A stretch of DNA of 19,310 nucleotides from MGBC113645 sp036308445 (GTDB lineage Bacteria; Bacillota_I; Bacilli_A; Erysipelotrichales; Coprobacillaceae): the NCBI GenBank assembly GCA_036308445.1, contig JAXJVS010000154.1, positions 1-19,310 on the forward strand. The letters are read 5' to 3'. A program made the position numbers and the translations under genes. Shown piece by piece: positions 1-7,471 of this stretch (the stretch's first letter is position 1; each line of letters begins with the position of its first letter). Under the pieces are notes generated by a model. It was not told where the DNA came from, ran no database searches, and saw only the letters and a program-made list of their open reading frames with translations.

Positions 1-68
1 GAAATATTGCTGAAGTGATATATCGACAGAAGGTATGTTTAGAGGAATATGTTAATAGGGTAAAATAA
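1..68 (+). CDS. 3' end of an unidentified protein (partial)
   Basis: An open frame runs in from the left edge (first full codon at base 3) and ends at a TAA at 66-68, giving 21 residues that finish EEYVNRVK. The other two forward frames stop within the first 20 bases, so if a + strand gene enters here this is its frame. Too little is present to name a product. No terminator hairpin follows; a candidate promoter for the next gene starts about 30 bases downstream. Confidence 0.4.
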   Translation, partial: NIAEVIYRQKVCLEEYVNRVK

Positions 69-96
69 ATTTTATTGTTTTTTAATTTAGTAACAT

Positions 97-125
97 TTTC
101 CATTATATTGTGAAAATGATATAAT
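97..125 (+). promoter_or_regulatory. Candidate sigma-A promoter of the FAD dehydrogenase gene
   Basis: TTTCCA at 97-102 (4 of 6 matches to the -35 consensus) lies 17 bases before a perfect TATAAT at 120-125. This predicts a start near 132 and a leader of about 30 bases carrying the AGAGG ribosome binding site before the ATG at 162. Confidence 0.5.
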
Positions 126-161
126 TATGTTAGAATACCCGATTGGAAAAGAGGTCTAATT

Positions 162-1577
162 ATGGAAAATAAGTATGATGTTATCATTGTAGGTGCTGGT
201 CCTGCAGGAATTATGGCGAGTTATGAGTTTTATTTAAAAAAGCCAGAATTAAAGGTTCTATTAGTGGATAAAGGGCAAGATGTTATGTTTAGACATTGTC
301 CAATTAAAGACAAGAAAATTAAATCTTGTCCACAAATTAAAGATCATCCAGGATGTTTGCCTGCTTGTTCTATTACTGCCGGATTTGGTGGAGCAGGTGC
401 ATATTCTGATGGTAAGTTTAATATTACAAGTGAGTTTGGTGGATGGTTAACTGATTATTTGAGTGATAATGAAGTTGAAGATGTTATTCAATATGTTGAT
501 GAGTTATATTTAAGACATGGTGCAACTTTAGAGATTACTGATCCAACAACTGATAAGATTAGAGAGATTGAAAAAAGAGGGTATGCTGTTGGATTAAAGT
601 TGTTACGTGCTAAGGTTAGACATTTAGGAACAGAAGAAAATTTAAGAATTATGACAGAAATGTCTAATTTATTAAAAGAGCATATTGATATGCTGTTTAA
701 AACAGCAGTTAAGGATATTATTGTAGAAAACAAAACTGTTAAAGGTATTGTTTTAGAAAATGGTAAAGAAATATATGCTGATAATGTTATTTTAGCTCCT
801 GGAAGAGATGGGTCAACTTGGTTAACTAAGGTATTTAAACGTCAAGGATTAGAATTATATAATAACCAGGTAGATATTGGAGTGAGAGTTGAAACTAGTA
901 ATATTGTTATGGATGAAATTAATACAAATTTATATGAAGGAAAATTTGTATATAATACATCAGTTGGAACTAAAGTAAGAACTTTCTGTTCAAATCCAAG
1001 TGGTCATGTTGTAGTAGAAAATCATTCTGGTACAATGTTAGCAAATGGTCATGCTTACCATGATCCTAAACTTGGAAGTAAGAATACTAACTTCGCATTA
1101 TTAGTTTCTCATACATTTAGTGAACCTTTTAATGAACCAAATGAATTTGCTCATGAAGTATCCTCATTAGCAAATAAGTTATCTAATGGTAGTATCATTG
1201 TTCAAAGATATGGTGATATTAAACGTGGTAGAAGAACAACTGCTAAACGTTTAAAAGAAGGATATACTACACCTACATTACCTGAAGCTGTACCAGGAGA
1301 TTTAGGATTAGTATTACCTTATAATACAATGAAATCAATTATTGAAATGATTGAAGCATTAGATCATGTCACACCAGGTATTGCAAATGAGCATACATTA
1401 TTATATGGTGTAGAAGCTAAATTCTATTCTGCTAGACCTAGAATTAGAGAAGGTTTTGAGAGCGAAATTGATCATTTATATGTTGCTGGTGATGGTGCTG
1501 GTTTGACTCGTGGTTTAGCTCAAGCAGGAGCAAATGGAGTGTTGATAGCTAGACATATTATTGAAAAGAAGAAATAA
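162..1577 (+). CDS. NAD(P)/FAD-dependent oxidoreductase, COG2509-type FAD-dependent dehydrogenase
   Basis: A 471-residue cytosolic flavoprotein. The N-terminus has a Rossmann dinucleotide-binding motif, GAGPAG at residues 11-16. It is followed by a cysteine-rich stretch (C46, C56, C65, C69) and then GFGGAGAYSDGKF, the pattern typical of the uncharacterised COG2509 dehydrogenases. A second FAD-binding segment near the C-terminus contains VAGDGAGLTRGLAQAGANG, where the flavin ribityl/phosphate is expected to bind. The length is normal for the family. The start is the ATG at 162, preceded by AGAGG about 9 bases upstream. The gene appears monocistronic, with its own promoter and a terminator directly after the stop. 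The substrate is unknown; the four cysteines could be redox-active or bind metal, which is speculation. Confidence 0.85.
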   Translation: MENKYDVIIVGAGPAGIMASYEFYLKKPELKVLLVDKGQDVMFRHCPIKDKKIKSCPQIKDHPGCLPACSITAGFGGAGAYSDGKFNITSEFGGWLTDYLSDNEVEDVIQYVDELYLRHGATLEITDPTTDKIREIEKRGYAVGLKLLRAKVRHLGTEENLRIMTEMSNLLKEHIDMLFKTAVKDIIVENKTVKGIVLENGKEIYADNVILAPGRDGSTWLTKVFKRQGLELYNNQVDIGVRVETSNIVMDEINTNLYEGKFVYNTSVGTKVRTFCSNPSGHVVVENHSGTMLANGHAYHDPKLGSKNTNFALLVSHTFSEPFNEPNEFAHEVSSLANKLSNGSIIVQRYGDIKRGRRTTAKRLKEGYTTPTLPEAVPGDLGLVLPYNTMKSIIEMIEALDHVTPGIANEHTLLYGVEAKFYSARPRIREGFESEIDHLYVAGDGAGLTRGLAQAGANGVLIARHIIEKKK

Positions 1578-1579
1578 TA

Positions 1580-1610
1580 TGCAAAGTCTTGAAGGACTTT
1601 GCATTTTTTT
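1580..1610 (+). terminator. Intrinsic terminator after the FAD dehydrogenase
   Basis: A perfect 9-bp stem, TGCAAAGTC (1580-1588) with GACTTTGCA (1595-1603), a six-base loop and seven T residues at 1604-1610, three bases after the stop codon. Confidence 0.9.
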
Positions 1611-1620
1611 GGTAAATCTC

Positions 1621-1649
1621 TTGTATTTCAATGATTTCTAGTATATCAT
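1621..1649 (+). promoter_or_regulatory. Candidate promoter of the VanW-G5 gene
   Basis: TTGTAT (1621-1626), a 17-base spacer and TATCAT (1644-1649, 5 of 6). The -10 runs straight into GTTAAC, an arrangement also seen upstream of the MATE gene. The leader to the ATG at 1706 would be about 50 bases. Confidence 0.4.
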
Positions 1650-1705
1650 GTTAACGAACAAATTATAAAAAAGCATGTTTTTATGTGTGAAAATAGGAGA
1701 ATATT

Positions 1706-3367
1706 ATGGGAAAGAAGATTAATAAAAGATTTAAAAGTCCTAAGTTCTTAATTCCTGTGGGAATTGTTTTAGCATTAGTTGTTGGTTATCTTTTCTTGTG
1801 TGTAATTGCAGGTTCTAATGATTATTTCTCTAATACAAAAATTAATGGAATTGATGTTAGTGGGATGACTAAACAAGAAGCAGCAGATGCATTAGAAAAG
1901 CAATATCAAGATAACTGTAATAACTTATCTATGTCTTTTAAGGCAGGAGAAGAAGAGTATATAGTGAGTTTAAAAGATAATTTGGTTTTTGATGCTAATG
2001 GGACAGCTGTAGAGGTATCAGATGAATTACATAATTCTTTTTTGATGAAAGGTTATTATTATTTGTTTAAAGGTGACTTTACTACTGGTGTTAGTGTTAA
2101 AGATGAAGAAGTTTTAACACAAAGTATTACTGATAGTAAAATATTAGATTATGATACAAAAGTAGATACCACTTATAAACTAGAAGGTGATAAGATTATT
2201 TTTACTAAAGGAACAACTGGTGAAAAAACAGATATTGAGGACATTAAAACAAAGATTAATAATGCTTTAAATACTTATCAGTTTAAAGATGTTATTGTAT
2301 GTGATTTAGTAAAAAGTGCTCCAAATGAATCTGAAATGGAAACTTTATATAAAGAAATTTGTCATGAAGTTCAAAATGCTACTTTAGATAAAGAAAATAA
2401 TTATGCAGTTATTGAATCTAAGGTAGGAGTGGATTATGATTTAGAAACAGCAGTAAAAGCTTTAAATAAAGCAAGTGAAGGGGAAGAATTTAGTGTAGAA
2501 GCTACAATTACTGAACCAAAAATTTCTAAAGAAATGTTAGAAAAATATTTATTTAGAGATGTTTTAGGAACATATACAACTTATGTTAGTGGTTCTTCTG
2601 TAAGAAGAGGTAATGTAAAATTAGCTGGTAATAAATGTGATGGTACAATTTTATTACCGGGTGAAGAATTTTCTTATAATGGTGTTGTAGGTCAACGTAC
2701 TAAAGCTAATGGTTTTGGTGAAGCGGGAGCTTATTTAAATGGTGAAACTGTTATGGAAGTAGGGGGAGGAGTTTGTCAACCATCATCTACTTTATATAAT
2801 GCAGTTGTTTTATCAAACTTAGAAGTTACGGAACGTCGTAATCATACTTATGTGTCAAGTTATGTCCCAATTGGTAGGGATGCAACTGTATCATGGGGTG
2901 GACCAGACTTTAAGTTTAAAAATAATACTGATTATCCAATTAAAGTTGTTTCATCTTATAGTAATAATCGTTTAACAATGTCTATTGTTGGAACTGATTT
3001 AGAAGACATTACAGTAGAATTTACAAGTACTAAATTATCTAGTACACCATATAATACTATTGAAAAAGAAGATCCTACTTTAGAAGAAGGAAAGAGAAAA
3101 GTAGATGTTTCTGGATATAATGGTGCTAAAGCTCAATCATATAGAAAAGTATATAAAGCTGGAGTATTGATTTCTAGTGAAAAAGAGGCTTATAGTGCTT
3201 ATTCAAAACGTGATAAGGTTGTATTAGTAGGAACTAAGAAGAAGGAAACAACAACACCTCCAACTGATAATACAACACCATCTACAAATGATACTGTACC
3301 TTCAACAGATGATACAACATCAACAGATAACAATACTACAACGCCAACACCAGAAATAGGACAATAA
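1706..3367 (+). CDS. Membrane-anchored VanW family protein with G5-like domain and Thr-rich tail
   Basis: A 553-residue exported protein. Residues 1-13 are basic, and residues 14-36 form one hydrophobic segment without an obvious signal-peptidase site, so a signal anchor with the rest outside the cell is likely. Residues about 40-290 are a tandem alpha/beta region of the kind often annotated as a putative peptidoglycan-binding domain (YoaR-like). The VanW domain covers about 300-420 and includes the conserved GGGVCQPSSTLYNAVV block starting near residue 352. A G5-like domain follows (about 450-512, with DPTLEEG, VYKAG and VGTK). Residues 513-553 are low-complexity Thr/Asp/Pro repeats with no LPXTG or NPQTN sorting motif. 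AGGAGA at 1695-1700 supports the ATG. VanW has no established enzymatic role; a wall-associated function is inferred from architecture. Confidence 0.85.
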   Translation: MGKKINKRFKSPKFLIPVGIVLALVVGYLFLCVIAGSNDYFSNTKINGIDVSGMTKQEAADALEKQYQDNCNNLSMSFKAGEEEYIVSLKDNLVFDANGTAVEVSDELHNSFLMKGYYYLFKGDFTTGVSVKDEEVLTQSITDSKILDYDTKVDTTYKLEGDKIIFTKGTTGEKTDIEDIKTKINNALNTYQFKDVIVCDLVKSAPNESEMETLYKEICHEVQNATLDKENNYAVIESKVGVDYDLETAVKALNKASEGEEFSVEATITEPKISKEMLEKYLFRDVLGTYTTYVSGSSVRRGNVKLAGNKCDGTILLPGEEFSYNGVVGQRTKANGFGEAGAYLNGETVMEVGGGVCQPSSTLYNAVVLSNLEVTERRNHTYVSSYVPIGRDATVSWGGPDFKFKNNTDYPIKVVSSYSNNRLTMSIVGTDLEDITVEFTSTKLSSTPYNTIEKEDPTLEEGKRKVDVSGYNGAKAQSYRKVYKAGVLISSEKEAYSAYSKRDKVVLVGTKKKETTTPPTDNTTPSTNDTVPSTDDTTSTDNNTTTPTPEIGQ

Positions 3368-3370
3368 ATT

Positions 3371-3392
3371 AAAACCCTTGATAAGGGTTTTT
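3371..3392 (+). terminator. Intrinsic terminator after the VanW-G5 gene
   Basis: AAAACCCTT (3371-3379) pairs with AAGGGTTTT (3383-3391) across a tight 3-base loop (more realistically an 8-bp stem with a 5-base loop), and the T-run continues to 3392. Confidence 0.8.
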
Positions 3393-3416
3393 CTTTCATT
3401 CTTGGGTAAAATTATG

Positions 3417-3422
3417 TATAAT
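3417..3422 (+). promoter_or_regulatory. Candidate -10 element of folD
   Basis: A perfect TATAAT 25 bases before the folD start. I see no good -35 hexamer at 16-18 bases upstream, so only the -10 is called. It sits directly after the preceding terminator, as expected for the start of a new unit. Confidence 0.4.
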
Positions 3423-3447
3423 GAGAAAAAATTAGGAGTGATTAATA

Positions 3448-4293
3448 ATGATAATTAGTGGAAAAGAAATTTCAGTAAAAATAAAAGATGAATTAAAAGA
3501 AGAAGTAGAAAAGCTTGTAAAGGAAGGTAAGAGATTACCTCAATTAGTTGTTATATTAGTAGGAGATAATCAAGCTAGTCAAACTTATGTTAGAAATAAA
3601 GAAAGAGGATGTCAATATATTGGAATAAAATCTCAAGTTATTAGAAAAGATACTAGTATCTCTGAAGATGAATTAGTATCATTGATTGAAGATTTAAATA
3701 AAGATAAAGATGTAGATGGTATTTTAGTACAATTACCTTTACCTAAGCACATTAATGAAGATAGAATATTAGATGTGATTGATCCAACTAAAGATGTAGA
3801 TGGTTTCCATCCTGATAATGTTGCTAGATTATTCTTAGGGCAAAAATCATTAGTACCATGTACACCAAAAGGAATGATGGTATTATTAGATGAAATTGGA
3901 TATGATTTAATTGGTAAGGAAGTTGTAGTTGTAGGTAGAAGTAATATTGTTGGTAAGCCAGTCGCATTATTATGCTTGCAAAGAAATGCAACAGTAACAA
4001 TAGCTCATTCAAGAACAAAAGATTTAAAAGAAGTATGTAAAAGAGCAGATGTTTTAATTGCTGCTATTGGTAAAGCAAAATTCTTTAATAAGGATTATAT
4101 TAAAGAAGGAGCAGTTGTATTAGATGTTGGTATTAATAGAAATGAAAATAATAAATTATGCGGAGATGTAGATTATGAGGATGTAAAAGATATTGTATCT
4201 TATATTACACCAGTACCTGGTGGAGTAGGACCAATGACTATTACTATGCTTTTAAGTAATACATTAGATGCATACAAACAAAGAGGAGAATAA
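3448..4293 (+). CDS. folD: Bifunctional methylenetetrahydrofolate dehydrogenase / methenyltetrahydrofolate cyclohydrolase
   Basis: A 281-residue cytosolic enzyme of one-carbon metabolism that oxidises 5,10-methylene-THF with NAD(P) and then hydrolyses the methenyl form to 10-formyl-THF. Family signatures are in order: YVRNKERG (47-54) with the catalytic lysine at K51, QLPLPKH (95-101), PTKDVDGFHPDN (about 113-124), PCTPKG (137-142), the nucleotide-binding VVGRSNIVGKP (161-171), and PVPGGVGPMT (255-264). Length is normal and no key residue is missing. AGGAG at 3434-3438, nine bases ahead, fixes the ATG start. The DUF951 gene follows after two bases and is probably cotranscribed. Confidence 0.97.
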   Translation: MIISGKEISVKIKDELKEEVEKLVKEGKRLPQLVVILVGDNQASQTYVRNKERGCQYIGIKSQVIRKDTSISEDELVSLIEDLNKDKDVDGILVQLPLPKHINEDRILDVIDPTKDVDGFHPDNVARLFLGQKSLVPCTPKGMMVLLDEIGYDLIGKEVVVVGRSNIVGKPVALLCLQRNATVTIAHSRTKDLKEVCKRADVLIAAIGKAKFFNKDYIKEGAVVLDVGINRNENNKLCGDVDYEDVKDIVSYITPVPGGVGPMTITMLLSNTLDAYKQRGE

Positions 4294-4295
4294 TC

Positions 4296-4487
4296 ATGGA
4301 ATATAACTTAAATGATATTGTAGAAATGAAAAAGCAACATCCATGTAAGAAATCTAATCAATGGAAGATTATTAGAATGGGTGCAGATATTAAAATTAAA
4401 TGTCTAGGTTGTGGGGCTATAGTGATGTTTTCTCGTAGAGATTTTGAAAAGAGATTAAAGAAGGTTATACCTCAAGATATTGATTAA
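4296..4487 (+). CDS. DUF951 family small protein (YyzM-like)
   Basis: A 63-residue protein. It carries the family hallmark: an N-terminal NDIVEMKKQHPC segment, an Ile/Trp-rich strand, GADIKIKCLGCG with a CxxC pair, and a basic FEKRLKKV helix. The three cysteines (one in HPC, two in CLGC) could bind metal, but this is not established. The fold is probably a small beta-barrel nucleic-acid-binding type, which is inference. The start lies two bases after the folD stop, with GAGGAG at the folD 3' end as the ribosome binding site, so translation is probably coupled to folD. The last codons and the stop sit inside the transcription terminator. Function is unknown in the whole family. Confidence 0.85.
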   Translation: MEYNLNDIVEMKKQHPCKKSNQWKIIRMGADIKIKCLGCGAIVMFSRRDFEKRLKKVIPQDID

Positions 4488-4503
4488 TTTCAATATCTTT
4501 TTT
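4474..4503 (+). terminator. Intrinsic terminator of the folD-DUF951 unit, stop codon in the loop
   Basis: A perfect 10-bp stem, AAGATATTGA (4474-4483) with TCAATATCTT (4490-4499), and a six-base loop that overlaps the TAA stop (4485-4487). The T-run covers 4498-4503. Confidence 0.85.
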
Positions 4504-4533
4504 GTTAAAATAGATTAAGGAGTAATAAAAAAG

Positions 4534-4935
4534 ATGTTATTTAACCATGAATATCAGTTTTCTAAGAGAATGGAAATGATAGATATCACTTACTCAATAA
4601 AAGAAGATTTAAAAAAATCAAAAATAAAGAATGGTATTATTGTAGTTTATACACCACATACAACAGCAGGTATTACTATCAATGAAAATGCAGACCCTGA
4701 TGTTGTAAGAGATATGCTTAATGGTTTTGAGAGAGCTTTTCCAACAGTTCATTGCGATTATAGACATTTTGAAGGGAATTCTCATGCTCATATGAAATCA
4801 ACTATTTTTGGACCTAGTCAAAGTTTAATCGTTGAAAATGGAAATATTATTCTAGGAATATGGCAAAGTGTTTATCTTTGTGAATTTGATGGACCTAGAA
4901 AGAGAAAATATTATGTAAAAATTATTGAAGGATAA
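4534..4935 (+). CDS. YjbQ family protein (UPF0047, secondary thiamine-phosphate synthase enzyme family)
   Basis: A 133-residue cytosolic protein covering the whole UPF0047/YjbQ domain. Conserved residues are visible: TPHTTAGITINENAD (40-54), H78 followed by NSHAHMKST (82-90), and GIWQ (108-111) before the acidic strand CEFDGPR. The histidine cluster (H42, H78, H84, H86) is the likely metal or active site. The family name comes from a weak thiamine-phosphate synthase activity shown for E. coli YjbQ; the physiological role is not known. AAGGAG at 4517-4522 lies 11 bases before the ATG. It follows the DUF951 terminator, so it is probably a separate unit, although no clear promoter is seen. Confidence 0.88.
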   Translation: MLFNHEYQFSKRMEMIDITYSIKEDLKKSKIKNGIIVVYTPHTTAGITINENADPDVVRDMLNGFERAFPTVHCDYRHFEGNSHAHMKSTIFGPSQSLIVENGNIILGIWQSVYLCEFDGPRKRKYYVKIIEG

Positions 4936-4946
4936 TTAAAAAAGCT

Positions 4947-4975
4947 TTGAAATATTTTTTTTAATATGTTAACAT
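4947..4975 (+). promoter_or_regulatory. Candidate promoter of the MATE gene, with palindrome over the -10
   Basis: TTGAAA (4947-4952, 5 of 6), a 17-base spacer and TAACAT (4970-4975, 4 of 6). The -10 lies inside the perfect 10-bp palindrome ATGTTAACAT (4966-4975), which could be an operator. The predicted start near 4982 is immediately before the leader hairpin. Confidence 0.45.
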
Positions 4976-4983
4976 GTGTCGAC

Positions 4984-5030
4984 AAGCGAGTAGCATAATT
5001 GCGTAAATCCAGTTATGTTACTCGCTTTTT
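4984..5030 (+). terminator. Strong hairpin plus T-tract in the MATE leader: attenuator or YjbQ-gene terminator
   Basis: AAGCGAGTAGCATAA (4984-4998) pairs with TTATGTTACTCGCTT (5013-5027). This is a 15-bp stem with a single G-T wobble, followed by TTTTT at 5026-5030. The loop (4999-5012) can pair further at its base. Ten bases later comes the AGGAGGT of the MATE gene. It can terminate readthrough from the YjbQ gene, but if the promoter at 4947-4975 is real it would occupy the first bases of the MATE transcript and act as an attenuator. Confidence 0.8.
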
Positions 5031-5051
5031 ATTATTTTTAGGAGGTAGATT

Positions 5052-6446
5052 ATGAATGATAATGCTTTTTTAGTGAATGAAAAAGTAAGTAAATTAATGA
5101 AGAAATATGCCATTCCATGCATTATTTCTTTGCTGGTAGCAGCGTTATATAACATTGTAGATCAGATATTTATTGCTAATGCTGATTATTTAGGGTCATA
5201 TGGGAATGCTGCTAATACTGTTGTATATCCTTTAACTGTTATTGCTTTAGCAATTGCAGTTATGATAGGAGATGGATGTTGTGCTTTTGTGAGTATTAGC
5301 TTAGGAGCTAATAGAAAAGATGATGCTCATAAAAGTATTGGAAACTCGATTATATTAACTATCGTTAGTAGTCTAGTTTTAACGATTATTTATTTTGTTT
5401 TTCAGACTTCAATTTTGTCAGCTTTTGGAGGTCAAGTAAATGTAGAAACATTTGCTTGTTCAAAAGAATATATGACATATATTAGTATAGGTATACCTTT
5501 CTATATGTTTGGACAGGCTATGAATCCCATTATTCGTTCTGATGGTAGTCCAAAATTTGCAATGTTCTCTACAGTCGTTGGAGCAATTATTAATATTATT
5601 CTAGATCCTATTTTTATATTTATATTTAAATGGGGAATGATGGGTGCTGCAATGGCTACAGTTATTGGTCAAATTGCGACTGCTATTCTGTCGATTTGGT
5701 ATTTATTGAATATGAAAGCAGTAAGATTAGATAGAACGAGTTTTAAAATTCATTTAAATCTTATTAAGAAATTTATTCCTTTAGGATTATGTAGTTTCTT
5801 ATCACAAATTTCTTTAGTAGCAGCTATGGCTGCAATCAACAACATGATTCATAAATATGGAGCTTTAGATCCTATCTTTGGCCAAAGTATGTATGCTCAA
5901 ATTCCAATGGCTGTTGTTGGTATAGTTATGAAATTCTTCCAGATTGTTATTTCTATAGCTGTAGGTATGGCAGCAGGATGTATACCTATTGTTGGTTATA
6001 ATGTTGGGGCAAAAAGATTTGATAGAGTTAAGAAATTATTTAAATATTTATTGATTTTTGAAGCTATTGTAGGTTTTATTGCAACTATTATTGTCATGTT
6101 TTTCCCTAAACAATTAATAGCTATTTTTGGTTCTGCAAATGAAAGTATTTATTATACAGAATTTGCTATTAAATCATTTAGGATATATTTATGTATGATG
6201 ACATTAGCTACAGTTAATAAAGCAACATTTATTTATTTACAATCATTAGGTAAAGCTTTATTATCTACTGCTTTATCGATGATTCGTGAAGTTGTTTTTG
6301 GTGTAGGATTTGCAGTTATATTACCTATATTCTTTGGCTTAGATGGAGTTCTTTATTCAATGCCTATTTCCGATGTTTTAACTTTTATTATTACTATTGT
6401 ATGTATTATATATTCAATTCGATTAATAAATAAAGAAACAGTATAA
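5052..6446 (+). CDS. MATE family efflux transporter
   Basis: A 464-residue polytopic membrane protein with about twelve hydrophobic segments in two homologous halves, normal for the multidrug and toxic compound extrusion (MatE) family. The N-terminal half has the typical IPCIISLLVAALYNIVDQIFI segment, GxxxNAANTVVYPLT and GDGCCAFVSISLGANRKDDA. The second half repeats the pattern with AVGMAAGCIPIVGYNVGAKRFDRVKK. Such proteins export cations or drugs in exchange for Na+ or H+; the substrate cannot be told from sequence. AGGAGGT at 5040-5046 gives a strong ribosome binding site. It is preceded by a promoter-hairpin-T-tract leader, so expression may be controlled by attenuation. A broken cytidylate-kinase-like gene follows after 14 bases. 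Confidence 0.93.
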   Translation: MNDNAFLVNEKVSKLMKKYAIPCIISLLVAALYNIVDQIFIANADYLGSYGNAANTVVYPLTVIALAIAVMIGDGCCAFVSISLGANRKDDAHKSIGNSIILTIVSSLVLTIIYFVFQTSILSAFGGQVNVETFACSKEYMTYISIGIPFYMFGQAMNPIIRSDGSPKFAMFSTVVGAIINIILDPIFIFIFKWGMMGAAMATVIGQIATAILSIWYLLNMKAVRLDRTSFKIHLNLIKKFIPLGLCSFLSQISLVAAMAAINNMIHKYGALDPIFGQSMYAQIPMAVVGIVMKFFQIVISIAVGMAAGCIPIVGYNVGAKRFDRVKKLFKYLLIFEAIVGFIATIIVMFFPKQLIAIFGSANESIYYTEFAIKSFRIYLCMMTLATVNKATFIYLQSLGKALLSTALSMIREVVFGVGFAVILPIFFGLDGVLYSMPISDVLTFIITIVCIIYSIRLINKETV

Positions 6447-6460
6447 AGGGAGCAGTAAAT

Positions 6461-7035
6461 ATGAATAAGATAATTACAATTTCTAGAGAATATGTTTAGG
6501 TGGTAGATTAATTGCTAAGAGAGTAGCAGAGAAATTAGGAATTAAATATTATGATAATGAAGTCATTTATTCAGTAGCATTAGATTTAGGATATGATATT
6601 GATACTATTAGAAAAGCAGCAGATCAAAAATCATCAGGATTTATGTATTCTATGGTAAAAACTTCAAATACACTACCTTTATTCGATCAAGTCTATATTA
6701 CTCAATCTAAAGTAATTAGACATCTTGCTAGTCAAGAATCATGTATTATTGTTAATGGTGTTGCAGATTATATTTTAGAAGACTTTTCTGAAGTTATTTC
6801 AGTATTTATTCATGCACCAATGAATTCAAGAATAAAACGCGTTAAAGATGTATATAAAGAAGATCATGAAAATATAGAAAAATATATTGTTTCTAAAGAT
6901 AAGAGAAGAAGTCATTATTATACAACTAAGAAATGGGGACAATTAAAGAACTTTGATCTAACAATCAATAGTGATTTAGGTATAGAAGAAGTTGCAGATA
7001 TCATTGTAGATGTATTTAAAAACAGTTATGAGTAA
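6461..7035 (+). pseudogene. Cytidylate kinase-like family protein, frameshifted in the P-loop
   Basis: The ATG at 6461, behind AAGGGAG (6446-6452), opens MNKIITISREYV and stops at a TAG (6497-6499). The adjacent frame continues with GGRLIAKRVAEKLGIKYYDN and stays open to TAA at 7035. Joining the two by restoring one G after GAATATG gives REYGLGGRLIAKR, close to the REFGSGGR P-loop of cytidylate-kinase-like proteins, and a 191-residue product of normal length. The lesion is therefore a one-base loss inside the nucleotide-binding loop. An internal ATG at 6643 could give a 130-residue fragment lacking the P-loop, unlikely to bind nucleotide. The rest of the reading frame is intact, so the event is recent or a sequencing error. 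The gene is probably cotranscribed with the MATE gene. Confidence 0.8.
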
Positions 7036-7049
7036 TCATAACTGTTTTT
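7018..7049. terminator. Bidirectional terminator between the kinase-like gene and marR
   Basis: AAAAACAGTTATGA (7018-7031) and TCATAACTGTTTTT (7036-7049) form a perfect 14-bp inverted repeat with a GTAA loop. It gives a T-tract on each strand and serves both convergent genes; the two stop codons (7033-7035 on +, 7036-7038 on -) abut within it. Confidence 0.9.
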
Positions 7050-7458
7050 GTTTCATCTGTTCTGTGACTTCAATTAACATTTTTTCTAATAATTCGACAT
7101 CTTCTTTAGAAAAAGTCTCCTCAATTTGTCCCAATATACTACTAATATAACGATCATTGTCACGATAACAGTCTAAAAATTTCTGAGTCACTTTTAAATG
7201 GAAAGCTCTTTTATCGATTGATGATATTGTTTTTGTTAGATATCCTTTTTCAATCATTTGATTAATTTTATATGTAGCGTTTGGTTGAGATATTCCCATA
7301 TATTTAGCATATTCTAATATAGTAGGCTCGCCTAACATATAAATGATATCCAAACTAAATGCTTCTTGCATAGTTAATTCATTAGAATTAGCACATAAAG
7401 AAGCATAGAAGCTTTGTTTAAATAGATTGTAGACTTCTTGAAATTCTTTCGCTAGCAC
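7036..7458 (-). CDS. MarR family transcriptional regulator (GTG start)
   Basis: A 140-residue winged-helix DNA-binding protein. The open frame extends further upstream, but that stretch reads through the end of the PAP2 gene. The GTG at 7456-7458 is preceded by AAAGGAGGG (rc of 7463-7471) at good spacing and gives the sequence MLAKEFQEVYNLF. Residues about 35-100 form the winged helix: a helix with SLDIIYMLGEPTILEYAKYM, a recognition helix ISQPNATYKINQMIEKG, and a wing with SIDKRAFHLKVT (the DxR wing motif). The C-terminal helices for dimerisation follow. It is the second gene of a PAP2-marR unit (13-base gap) and may control its own operon through the palindrome at 7988-8000. The ligand is unknown. 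Confidence 0.85.
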   Translation of the reverse strand: MLAKEFQEVYNLFKQSFYASLCANSNELTMQEAFSLDIIYMLGEPTILEYAKYMGISQPNATYKINQMIEKGYLTKTISSIDKRAFHLKVTQKFLDCYRDNDRYISSILGQIEETFSKEDVELLEKMLIEVTEQMKQKQL

Positions 7459-7471
7459 ACGTTTCCCTCCT

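Noticed and set aside
3241..3367. Cell-wall sorting signal at the end of the VanW-G5 protein as substrate of the class B sortase
   Set aside because: The Thr-rich tail ends in TPTPEIGQ with no sorting motif, hydrophobic segment or basic end.
3199..3399. 66-codon open frame on the - strand, Val/Ser-rich
   Set aside because: It is the mirror of the Thr/Asp repeat tail of the VanW-G5 protein and has no ribosome binding site.
6485..6505. Programmed -1 frameshifting in the kinase-like gene
   Set aside because: No X XXY YYZ slippery sequence in the zero frame and no strong downstream stem was found; a one-base deletion explains it more simply.
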